From: WGOA01 sp964429745
GTDB lineage: Bacteria; Bacteroidota; Bacteroidia; Chitinophagales; BACL12
Assembly (NCBI GenBank): GCA_964429745.1
Contig: CAYSDI010000038.1
Location: 1 to 30,597 of the forward strand
Length of the DNA: 30,597 nucleotides
Reading direction: 5' to 3'
Under the pieces are notes generated by a model, which had not been told where the DNA came from, searched no databases, and saw only the letters and a list, made by a program, of their open reading frames with translations. The position numbers and the translations under genes are program-made. The first letter of the stretch is position 1. Each line of letters begins with the position of its first letter. Of the stretch, positions 7,593 through 15,900 are shown one piece after another.

Positions 7593-8204
7593 CTAGTTAG
7601 ATTCGGTCAGGCCAAACACTAGACCCAGCGTTGCATAGATGCCCTGGTAACGGGCATTGGGATTGAAATTGCTGTTCTCCTGCCAGACGTTTGAAATACC
7701 ATAGGTATAACCGACATCAAAGGTCAGGAAATAGAAATCCAAACCGACAGCGGCGTCCAAGTTGAAGGTGCCATCCCTGAATTCTTCCTTGTCTATCAGC
7801 GTGTTTCCGTCATCCTTAAGACTGATCAAAAAGTCATAAGTAGGACCCACGGCTAAGCGGACCCTGAAGTGTTCCGAGTCGTACACTTTTGCACCCGCCA
7901 TGGCTTTGATTCTCAGGCTGGTTCGCGCCAGCTCGTCGTCGTTGAGGAACAAGCTGTCTTTAAAGTTGTAAAGAGTCTTTGAAGTGGTCACGAACACCCC
8001 TGGCTGGAAGTAGAAACGGCCGCCGACCCTGCCGTCGAGACCCACTATAGCACCCACTTTGTTTTTAGTGTTGATGCCAGTTGATGGTTCGTCTGTTGTC
8101 ATAATACCGATAACACCGGCCTGCGGGTTCAGGCTGACGGACACCTGTGCCATGCTTCCCAGTGCCGCGGATAAGGCCATGGAAAAAATTAGTAACTTTT
8201 TCAT
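7593..8204 (-). CDS. Small outer-membrane beta-barrel protein, function unknown
   Basis: A 203-residue exported protein. The ATG at 8204 gives MKKLLIFSMALSAALGSMAQ, a clear signal peptide with cleavage after SMA; the frame is open seven codons further upstream, but those residues add nothing. The mature part has alternating hydrophobic/polar strands with conserved-looking glycines (GRVGGRFYFQPGVFV, IKAMAGAKVY, LDAAVGLDFYFLTFDVGYTYGIS) and a last strand YQGIYATLGLVFGL, as in the OmpW/PorT-like eight-stranded barrel families common in Bacteroidota. No catalytic motif is visible. It is monocistronic, followed by a strong terminator and preceded by a long AT-rich region. I would call it an outer-membrane beta-barrel domain protein and no more. 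Confidence 0.82.
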   Translation of the reverse strand: MKKLLIFSMALSAALGSMAQVSVSLNPQAGVIGIMTTDEPSTGINTKNKVGAIVGLDGRVGGRFYFQPGVFVTTSKTLYNFKDSLFLNDDELARTSLRIKAMAGAKVYDSEHFRVRLAVGPTYDFLISLKDDGNTLIDKEEFRDGTFNLDAAVGLDFYFLTFDVGYTYGISNVWQENSNFNPNARYQGIYATLGLVFGLTESN

Positions 8205-8570
8205 TGAATGGAGTTTAGACCCCAAAACTACTGCTTTTCAACGATATACAAAGGGCTACTCTAATAATAATTGTGTTTACTATCAAAAGAAAGTTTAATT
8301 TTTGCATAATTATCAGGTGTGCTTTATCGCATTTCGTTTTCTTTGACACAAAAAATACGGGATAGAAAACATGCAGGAGCCTGGAGTGCAGGCGGCTCAC
8401 TTTTCAGGTCGTCAACGAGTGATCAACTAGTATTGGTTGTCAACTTGCAATCACAGTAGTCAACTCGTAATCGACTTTAAACAGCGGCTCCTGGCATGGC
8501 ATAAGGCCTTAAAAACCATTACCTTTACAGCGTTAGGACACCCTCAATTTATAGACAAAATTTTGCCTAA
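8205..8570. other. AT-rich intergenic region with short GTCAAC repeats
   Basis: This 366-bp gap separates the divergent barrel and E2 genes. The half next to the barrel gene (8205-8400) is AT-rich with no convincing ORF. At 8411, 8439 and 8459 the sequence repeats GTCAAC followed by a G/T-A/C-ATC pattern (GTCAACGAGTGATCAACTAG, GTCAACTTGCAATCACAGTA, GTCAACTCGTAATCGACTTT). TACCTTTA at 8520-8527 is a one-mismatch -7 candidate for the E2 gene. I see no RNA gene. Confidence 0.5.
8411..8478 (+). repeat. Three imperfect GTCAAC direct repeats
   Basis: Three related blocks of about 20 bases begin at 8411, 8439 and 8459 and share GTCAAC plus a downstream ATC, spaced 28 and 20 bases apart. A GATCAAC at 8421 adds a fourth half-match. 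Their position about 100 bp before the E2 start makes binding sites for a regulator possible, but they could be simple sequence drift. Confidence 0.45.
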
Positions 8571-10043
8571 ATGGCTTTGGCAGAACTGATTATGCCCAAA
8601 ATGGGCGAAAGCATCATGGAGGCTACCATTCTCAAATGGCTCAAGCAGCCCGGAGATTCGGTAGAGCTCGATGAGCCAGTTTTGGAGATCGCAACGGACA
8701 AGGTAGATTCCGAGATCCCGTCTCCCTATGCTGGTGTTTTGGTGGAAATGCGTTTTCCGGAAGGCGAGACCGTAGAAATCGGCAAGATCATCGCGGTGAT
8801 TGCCACGGAAGGGGAACAGGTTGGCGCCGTGGCGTCGCCGGCGGCGGCTTCTCCACCAGCGCACGATGCCCATCAGGCACCCGTTTCGGATAAGGTTGAA
8901 GCCAGCGCAGCTCAAGCTGAGCCGGCTGCCAAGCCTCCTGCGTCATCGCCTCAACCCGTTGCAGTTTCGGCCAACGGATCAGGTGGCCACGCTGCAGCAA
9001 CCCCGGCCGCAGGTGGGGCACGGTTTTACAGTCCGTTGGTGTTGAACATTGCGCGTGAAGAAGGCATTTCTATGACCGAGCTGGAAGCGATGCCCGGAAC
9101 GGGCAGCGAAGGCCGGGTCACCAAGCGCGATATTTTGGATTTTGTGCAGTCTCGCAAAACGGGAGCACCAGCAGCCTTGGCCGATATGGCTGGCGCATCG
9201 GCACTGGCGGCAGTTTCTGATTCAGCGAACCCCTCCGCGGCTGCGCCGGCGGGGGCCATTCCCGCACAAAGCCCTTCGCCCGTTGCAATTCCTGCGGGCG
9301 GAGCCCGAGTGATCGCCGAACCGATGGTCAGCGGCAATGTGGAGATTGTGGAAATGGATCGCATGCGCAAAATGATTGCGGAACATATGGTTCGGTCCAA
9401 GCACACTTCGCCGCACGTGACCTCGTTTGTGGAGGCAGACATGACCCCGATTGTGCAGTGGCGCGAACGGATCAAGAAGTCCTTTGAGCAGAAAACCGGA
9501 GAAAAGATTACGTTCACGCCCATCATCATTGAGGCCATTGTTAAAGCCATTCGCGATTTTCCGATGGTCAACGTGTCGGTGGATGGCGATCGGATTTTGG
9601 TCAAAAAAGACATCAACATTGGCATGGCAGCTGCGCTGCCCAACGGCAATTTGATCGTGCCGGTCATTAAGCGTGCCGACCAGCTCAACCTGCTCGGCCT
9701 GACGCGAGCCGTCAACGATCTGGCCAACCGCGCCCGCCTGGGCAAACTCAAGCCAGAAGAAGTGCAGGACGGCACTTACACAGTGACCAATGTTGGCACG
9801 TTCGGCAACGTGATGGGCACACCCGTCATCAACCAACCACAAGTGGCCATCATGGCGGCAGGCGCCATCCGGAAAAAACCGGCAGTCATTGAAACGCCGC
9901 AAGGTGATTTCATTGGCATTCGCCACATGATGTTTCTCAGCCACGCTTACGACCACCGCGTGGTGGACGGCTTCCTCGGCGGCAGTTTCGTGCGCCGCGT
10001 AGCCGACTACCTGGAGGCTTGGGACCCGAACCGTGAGTTCTGA
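8571..10043 (+). CDS. 2-oxoacid dehydrogenase complex E2, dihydrolipoamide acyltransferase
   Basis: The lipoyl-bearing core of a 2-oxoacid dehydrogenase complex, which passes an acyl group from E1 to CoA. 490 residues from the ATG at 8571. One lipoyl domain (1-78) has the modified lysine in ATDKVDSEIPS (K44). A long Ala/Pro-rich swinging linker (about 85-148) precedes the E1/E3-binding domain (151-195, FYSPLVLNIAREEGI and GSEGRVTKRDILDFV). A second Ala/Pro linker leads to the catalytic acyltransferase domain (about 257-490), whose active-site motif DHRVVDG holds H462 and D466. No E1 or E3 gene lies nearby, so the substrate (pyruvate, branched-chain oxoacids or other) cannot be set; similar Bacteroidota proteins are annotated both ways. 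The stop overlaps the start of the sulfotransferase gene (TGATG), which implies cotranscription and translational coupling. Confidence 0.93.
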   Translation: MALAELIMPKMGESIMEATILKWLKQPGDSVELDEPVLEIATDKVDSEIPSPYAGVLVEMRFPEGETVEIGKIIAVIATEGEQVGAVASPAAASPPAHDAHQAPVSDKVEASAAQAEPAAKPPASSPQPVAVSANGSGGHAAATPAAGGARFYSPLVLNIAREEGISMTELEAMPGTGSEGRVTKRDILDFVQSRKTGAPAALADMAGASALAAVSDSANPSAAAPAGAIPAQSPSPVAIPAGGARVIAEPMVSGNVEIVEMDRMRKMIAEHMVRSKHTSPHVTSFVEADMTPIVQWRERIKKSFEQKTGEKITFTPIIIEAIVKAIRDFPMVNVSVDGDRILVKKDINIGMAAALPNGNLIVPVIKRADQLNLLGLTRAVNDLANRARLGKLKPEEVQDGTYTVTNVGTFGNVMGTPVINQPQVAIMAAGAIRKKPAVIETPQGDFIGIRHMMFLSHAYDHRVVDGFLGGSFVRRVADYLEAWDPNREF

Positions 10044-10939
10044 TGGCTGCACGAGACGCTGACGCAAGGTCAGCCTCTTCTTCTTCCAGTGGAAAGACCC
10101 CCGTACCCGCCGGCAACACCGAAGCAGGTCAGGTGGTGTTTTTCCACGTAGGCCTGGGCAAGGCAGCCTCCACATTCTTGCAATACGCTTTCTTTCCGCG
10201 CTTGAAGGGCATCCGATATTTGCAGCGCACGCGTTATCGCCGTGCACCGGAATGGCTGGCAGCGCAGGGACCGGGCCGCTACCTGATCAGCCGCGAATTC
10301 GACCAGCAATTGGAGCGCGAGTGTACTTGGTTTCGCAATCAATTGAAGGGCAGGGAAGGAGTGACCATAGTTCCTGTTATTGTTTTGCGCAGGCAGGATG
10401 GGTGGTTTGCTTCGCAGTACCGAAGGCACATCAAGAATGGCAGCCCGCTGGCATTTTCTGCGTTTATTGACGCAGTGGCAGACCAAGGCCTCTGGAAATT
10501 GGCTGACGGCTTGTTCATGCCAAAACTTCGCTTTTTGGAGGAGTGTTTCGACCGGCCACCGAAAGTGTTGTTTTACGAGGATTTACGGGCAGACCCCTCG
10601 GTGTGGCTGCAGCAGTTCGCGGGATTATTGGGCGCTACCTACGATCAGGGTGCCATACGGTTGGATAAGGTCCACGCCTCGTACAGCGAGCATCAGTTGC
10701 TGGTCATGCGGGTGTTCAGCCGCCGCTGGTTTCGCCAGCCCATAGCCCACGGCAAGACCAATTGGCTTGGCCGTAGGGGCAGGCTCCTGGCCTGTTACGC
10801 GGTATTGTATGCTGCCCGATTTTTGCCAAAGCGTTGGTTTTCAGAGCCTTTTATTGCCCCAGCTGAGCTTGAAGCCGTGCAGGAGAGGTTCAGCGAGGAC
10901 TGGGCCGAAGCGTCTAAAAATTCCGTGTTTAAACGTTAA
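10043..10939 (+). CDS. PAPS-dependent sulfotransferase family protein
   Basis: A 298-residue cytosolic sulfotransferase-fold protein, predicted to move a sulfuryl group from PAPS to an unknown acceptor. The 5'-phosphosulfate loop is visible at residues 35-47 (HVGLGKAASTFLQ, with K40), and the 3'-phosphate site is in VLRRQDGWFASQYRR (R116/R117, S124). FYEDLRADP near 185 is the usual third conserved segment. The first 28 residues are a Ser/Ala-rich disordered lead. No signal peptide or membrane segment is seen. Its ATG overlaps the E2 stop codon by one base, so it is probably translated from the same message, an odd partner for a lipoate enzyme. Acceptor identity (lipid, sugar or other) cannot be read from the sequence. 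Confidence 0.8.
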   Translation: MAARDADARSASSSSSGKTPVPAGNTEAGQVVFFHVGLGKAASTFLQYAFFPRLKGIRYLQRTRYRRAPEWLAAQGPGRYLISREFDQQLERECTWFRNQLKGREGVTIVPVIVLRRQDGWFASQYRRHIKNGSPLAFSAFIDAVADQGLWKLADGLFMPKLRFLEECFDRPPKVLFYEDLRADPSVWLQQFAGLLGATYDQGAIRLDKVHASYSEHQLLVMRVFSRRWFRQPIAHGKTNWLGRRGRLLACYAVLYAARFLPKRWFSEPFIAPAELEAVQERFSEDWAEASKNSVFKR

Positions 10940-10944
10940 TGAAC

Positions 10945-10968
10945 TAATTTAACCGGATGGTTAAATTA
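10945..10968. promoter_or_regulatory. Perfect inverted repeat, candidate TetR operator of the efflux operon
   Basis: TAATTTAACC (10945-10954) and GGTTAAATTA (10959-10968) are perfect reverse complements around GGAT. The size and the AACC...GGTT core fit operators of TetR-family dimers. It sits just upstream of a TACTTTAG -7-like box (10983-10990) and overlaps the expected -33 region, so binding would block the promoter of the regulator-adaptor-pump genes. Autoregulation is inference. Confidence 0.7.
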
Positions 10969-11134
10969 TGAAAAGCGCGCGCTACTTTAGCGCTCGTTTA
11001 TGGCCCGAAAAACCCCCGGTAAACACCAGCTTGCGGAACCGTTGCAACCACCTGCAAGGGTTGAGGAAATGCGTTTAGCCCTTTCACCCAAAATTGCAGC
11101 GTTGCCGGCTGCGTGCAACGAGATAAATGCGCGG

Positions 11135-11788
11135 ATGGATAAGTCACCGGAAGTACTCATCCTGGATGCCGCCCGCACTGTTTTCCATTTGCGCGGTATG
11201 GACGGAGCCCGCATGCAGGAGATTGCAGAAACTGCAGGGTTAAACCAGGCATTGCTCCACTACTATTTTCGCTCCAAAGAGAAGTTGTTCACCGCCGTGT
11301 TTGAGCAGGACTTCAAGGCCATGTTAGCCGTTCATTCCGCGGTCATTGAAAAAGGCGGCGATCTTTTTGACCACATCCGGTTTTTTGTACGGGCCAAGAT
11401 CACCTTCTTGCAGGAACACCCTTATTTGCCGCAATTCGTTTTGATGGAGCTCAAGCGCCATCCCGGGTTATGGGAAACCTGCATGGGCCATAAGCGCAAG
11501 CAGGGATATGCCCAAGCGGTTCAAAAGCTGGTAAAGGACGCCGAGCATCGCGGTCTCATTCGTCAAACGGATCCTGTGCAACTCATGACCAACATCATCT
11601 CGTTGTGCACCCATCCTTTTTTGGCTCGCCCCATGATCATGAATTCACATGGTATGGGCGAGTTGGAGTTTGATCGTTTTCTGGAAAGTCGAAAAACTGA
11701 AGTGGCTGATTTCATCATTGCTGCCATCAGCAAAGTGCCCAAAACCGCCGCTCCCCACCAAAAGACCCGTAAGGGACTCGCTCACTAA
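11135..11788 (+). CDS. TetR/AcrR family transcriptional regulator
   Basis: DNA-binding repressor-type protein, probably controlling the downstream efflux genes. The helix-turn-helix is in residues about 5-50: ILDAARTVFHLRGMDGARMQEIAETAGLNQALLHYYFRSKEKLF read in pieces, with MQEIAETAG and LLHYYFRSKEKL as the strongest family signatures. A helical ligand/dimer domain follows. I prefer the ATG at 11135 (217 residues) because family members begin a few residues before ILDAA. ATGs at 11069 and 11000 are in frame and would give 239 or 262 residues with an unusual Ala/Pro/Lys-rich lead. A perfect operator-like palindrome lies upstream at 10945, and the adaptor gene begins 20 bases after the stop, so regulator and pump form one operon. 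The C-terminal tail is basic and likely disordered. Confidence 0.9.
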   Translation: MDKSPEVLILDAARTVFHLRGMDGARMQEIAETAGLNQALLHYYFRSKEKLFTAVFEQDFKAMLAVHSAVIEKGGDLFDHIRFFVRAKITFLQEHPYLPQFVLMELKRHPGLWETCMGHKRKQGYAQAVQKLVKDAEHRGLIRQTDPVQLMTNIISLCTHPFLARPMIMNSHGMGELEFDRFLESRKTEVADFIIAAISKVPKTAAPHQKTRKGLAH

Positions 11789-11808
11789 CATAACCTAACC
11801 AATCTTGT

Positions 11809-12927
11809 ATGTGGTTCAGAAGAATTTCCCTCGTCGTTGCTGTGCTGATTCTGGCTGCTGGCTTTGGGTTAAACAAATTCATGGCTGCCCAAAAAGAGGA
11901 GCCTGCTCGCAAAGTGATCAAGAGCATACCCCCGGCAGTAAATGTGTTGGAAGTGCGCAACGGAACCGTGCAGCCCGAAGTGCCTTTGACGGGTCGCCTT
12001 CGGGCCAGCCAGCGAGTGGAGCTCTATGCTGAAGTATCCGGCAGGCTGCTCAGCGGCGGTAAGGCATTTCAGGAGGGCGCCTATTTCCGGCAGGGCGAAG
12101 TGCTGTTTCGGCTGGATGAAACCGATCAGCGCCTCCAGTTGATTTCGCAGCGTTCCACTTACCAGAGCCTGCTCATCCGGCTTCTGGCTGACTTGAAAGT
12201 GGATTACCCAGATATTTCGCCGGCCTGGGAGGCATACGTGCGCGCGTATGACGCCAAAGCGCCGTTGCGTGAACTGCCGGAGGTTGAGCAGGAAAAGGCG
12301 CAAAATTTTCTAGCGGTGAACAATGTGTTTAACCAATATTACAGCATCACCGCCGCCGAAGCACAATTGGCCAAATTCACCGTTTATGCACCGTTTTCGG
12401 GTGTCGTGGTTCAGGGCGATGTTGATCCGGGGAGCCTGATCCGCGCCGGGGCTAAAATCGGCGAGTTCCTCAATCCTGAGCGCTATGAGTTGGAAGCCTC
12501 CATCGCGCAGGCTGATCTTGGCTATGTGCGCCCGGGATTGGAAGTCATGTTGCGCGAAGAAGGTGGCACCGGCCAGTGGGAAGGTACCATCGATCGCATC
12601 AGCCAATCTGTTGATCCTGGAACGCAGACTATTAGAACTTATATTAAAGTTGATGGTCCTGGACTTAGAGAAGGCTTGTATCTAAGCGGCTCCATCAAAG
12701 GTGCTCCGGTTGAAGGGGCCATTAGTCTGGATCGCGGCCTCCTGCGCGATGATGGCAGCCTTTGGATCGTTGAGGCGGAGACCCTGGCACTGCGGACACC
12801 CAAAGTGGTCTACAGTTACGGCAATCAGGTGGTAGCCAGCGGTCTGGTCGACGGTGAGCGCTTGGTGAACCAACGTCTGCCAGGTGCGCACCTGGGCATG
12901 GCGGTGCGTTTGGCTGAAGCTCCCTAA
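11809..12927 (+). CDS. RND efflux periplasmic adaptor (membrane fusion protein, HlyD/AcrA family)
   Basis: Links the inner-membrane pump and the outer-membrane channel in a tripartite efflux system. 372 residues from the ATG at 11809. An N-terminal membrane anchor/signal (residues 5-25, ISLVVAVLILAAGFGL) without a lipobox is followed by the first barrel-sandwich half (VELYAEVSGRLLSGG and EGAYFRQGEVLFRLDETD). A fairly short helical hairpin (about 105-180) follows, then the second lipoyl half (AKFTVYAPFSGVVVQGDVDPGSLIRAGAKIGEFLN), a beta-barrel domain (about 225-300) and a membrane-proximal domain. A stretch at about 12624-12690 uses AT-rich codons including AGA, unlike the rest of the gene. 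The stop is 42 bp before the pump gene. Substrate cannot be deduced. Confidence 0.92.
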   Translation: MWFRRISLVVAVLILAAGFGLNKFMAAQKEEPARKVIKSIPPAVNVLEVRNGTVQPEVPLTGRLRASQRVELYAEVSGRLLSGGKAFQEGAYFRQGEVLFRLDETDQRLQLISQRSTYQSLLIRLLADLKVDYPDISPAWEAYVRAYDAKAPLRELPEVEQEKAQNFLAVNNVFNQYYSITAAEAQLAKFTVYAPFSGVVVQGDVDPGSLIRAGAKIGEFLNPERYELEASIAQADLGYVRPGLEVMLREEGGTGQWEGTIDRISQSVDPGTQTIRTYIKVDGPGLREGLYLSGSIKGAPVEGAISLDRGLLRDDGSLWIVEAETLALRTPKVVYSYGNQVVASGLVDGERLVNQRLPGAHLGMAVRLAEAP

Positions 12928-12969
12928 ATACCTCCTGTATCTGTTCCACTTCCATTCAAATCAGAACGT

Positions 12970-15900
12970 ATGAAAGGTCTTATTTCATATTTTATTAAGT
13001 ATCCAGTATCAGGCAACGTGCTGCTGTTTGTGCTGGTCATTTTTGGCCTGATCAGCCTGAGCCGGTTGCAGTCGTCCTTTTTTCCGGAGACCCCGAGCAG
13101 GGCTATTAGCATCCAAGTGATCTACCCGGGAGCGAGCCCAGAGGAAATTGAGGAAGGGATTGTCCTGAAAATCGAAGATGAACTGCGAGGCACCAGCGGT
13201 GTGGACCGCGTTACTTCGGTTTCTCGCGAGAACAGCGGTTCGCTGAACATTGAAGTGAAACGAGGCAGCAACACCGATCTGGTTCTGCAAGATGTGAAAA
13301 ACGCAGTAGACCGTATTTCGTCTTTCCCGGTGGGGATGGAGCCGCTGGTGGTGTTCAAGATTGAATCGACAGCGTTAGCGATGACTTTTGCCATACACGG
13401 TGAAGTGAACCTGAACGCCTTGAAGGCCAAAGCCCGTGAAGTCGAGCGGGATTTGCTTGCGGTAGAAGGTATTTCAAAAGTGACGCTGGGCGGTTTTCCA
13501 GAAGAGGAAATAGTGGTCAACTTGCGCGAGGATGCCTTGCGCGCCTATGACCTCAACTTTCAGGAAGTGATGAACAAGGTTCGGTCAGGCAATCTGGAAC
13601 TGACGGGCGGTTCTGTAAAAGGGGCAGAAGAAGAGCTCCTGATTCGCTACGACGGAAAGGGCTATTTCGCCGAAGACCTCCGGGATCTGGTGTTGAAGAC
13701 GGCCTCGGATGGCCGCATTGTTCGCTTGGCCGATGTGGCGGATGTGCGGGACGCTTGGGCGGAAACCCCTATTCGCAGCGAATACAACGGTACCCCTTCG
13801 GTGACAGTAGACGTTTTTAACACCAATACCGAAGACATCCTGTTCATCACCGATACGGTGCGCAATTACGTAACTGCTTTTAATGAGCGACAGGATGTTG
13901 TGGAGGCGTCAATCATCACGGATTCGTCCAGGACCCTGCGCCAACGCATAGACATGCTCAAGACCAACGGCATACAGGGCTTTTTTCTGGTGATCATCAT
14001 CCTGGCGCTGTTTTTGAATTTGCGCCTGGCGTTTTGGGTAGCCTTGTCCATTCCTATATCATTTGCCGGCATGTTCATTTTGGCGGGCTTCGCCGGCATC
14101 ACCATAAACGTTATCTCGCTGTTCGGGATGATTTTGGTGATCGGGATTCTGGTGGACGACGGCATCGTTGTTTCAGAAAACATCTATCGGCATTTCGAAA
14201 TGGGCAAGCCGCGTATTCGGGCAGCGATGGATGGAACCCTCGAAGTTTTACCTTCGGTTTTGACCGCCATATTAACAACTATGGTCGCTTTTTCCGCCTT
14301 CTTTTTCATCGAAGGACGCATCGGCGATTTCTTTAGCCAGATGGCCTTTATTGTCATTGCCACGCTTTTTTTCTCGCTGCTCGAGGGCTTTTTGACCCTT
14401 CCTGCACACGTTGCCCATTCAAAAGCACTTGACCCTAACCACAAGTCCAATCGGCTGCTGGAGGCCAGCAACCGCTTTATGATTTTTCAGCGCGACCGGC
14501 TCTATGCACCCGTGCTCCGCTTCTTCCTGGACAACAAAGCAATCGGACTGGCTATTCCTGTTGCTCTGCTCTTGGGCAGCTTGGGCGCCATCAAAGGGGG
14601 GCTAGTCAAAACAACCTTCTTTCCTTTTATTGAGCGCGATGAGATTGCCGTGAACTTAATTATGCCGTCGGGCACCCGCGAAGAAATCACGAAGCAATGG
14701 CTCGATCACATCGAGCAAGCTGTTTTGAAGGCCAACAGCAGCTTGTCCAGTGCGCGCGAGGACAGCAGCGACATCGTGCTGGCCATTGACAAGCGTTTAG
14801 GAGTCAACGGCAGTCACACCGGCACCATGAACATTCTGCTGCTGGACACGGAACAACGGGGCATGTCCATATTGGAAGTTACGGAAGCCATACGGGCAGA
14901 AACAGGCCAGATACCCGAAGCCGAGCAATTGACGTTCGGTTCTTATTCCGCGTTTGGCAAACCGGTAGCCGTGGGATTGCGAGGCAATGACCTGGCGGAA
15001 CTTCGGGCAGCGGCAGAGGAGCTCAAGGCCGAATTAAGCAATTTGCAAGAACTTAAAGATGTAACCGATAACGATCAATTGGGCCAACGCGAAGTTCGCC
15101 TGCAATTAAAAGAGCAGGCGTACATCCTGGGATTGACCCCACAAGATATCGTATCCCAAGTGAGGCAGGGATTTTTTGGGGGCGAAGTGCAGCGGTTGCA
15201 GCGCGGCCTGGATGAAGTCAAAGTTTGGGTGCGCTACGAACCGGAGGATCGGGCCAACCTGAACCAATTGGCCGACATGCGCATTCGCACAGCGGACGGA
15301 CATTCTTTCCCGCTGTCTGAGTTGGCCAATTTTGAGTTAATGCGGGGCTCACTGGCCATCAACCACACCGATGGACAACGCGAAATTTTGGTGGAAGCCG
15401 ACGTGGCCACCTCCAAAACATCGGTAACCGATATGATCGGAACCATAGAGAAAACTATTCTTCCTCCCATTTTGGCGCGGCATCCGGGCGTGCGCCATGG
15501 GTTTGAAGGGCAGGTTCGCGAACAAGCAAAGTCGGCGGCGAGCATGGCAGCAGTGATGCCCATTATTTTGCTGTTGATGGTGGTGCTCATTGTTCTCACC
15601 TTTCGAAGTTTTTTGCAAACGTTGGTGGTTTTTCTGTTGCTGCCACTCTCTTATACCGGCGTTGTGTGGGGACATTTTTTTCACGATAAGCCTATCAGCT
15701 TTTTCTCGGTGCTGGGCATTATCGCGCTCATTGGCATTATGGTAAATGATGCCTTGGTTTTTGTTGCCGCTTTTAACCAGAACCTGAAAGAAGGCCGTCC
15801 TTTTAGAACCGCACTTTACGATGCCGGACTAAGCCGTTTCCGTCCGATTATTCTCACTTCATTGACGACCATTGCGGGTTTGGCACCGCTGATTCTGAAC

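Noticed and set aside
8215..8400. Minus-strand 61-residue ORF in the AT-rich gap
   Set aside because: No family resemblance, overlaps the leader of the barrel gene, and the composition is that of AT-rich noncoding DNA.
9222..10247. Long minus-strand ORF of 341 residues
   Set aside because: Antisense over the E2 catalytic domain and the start of the sulfotransferase; the His-rich composition is typical of reverse reading of GC-rich codons.
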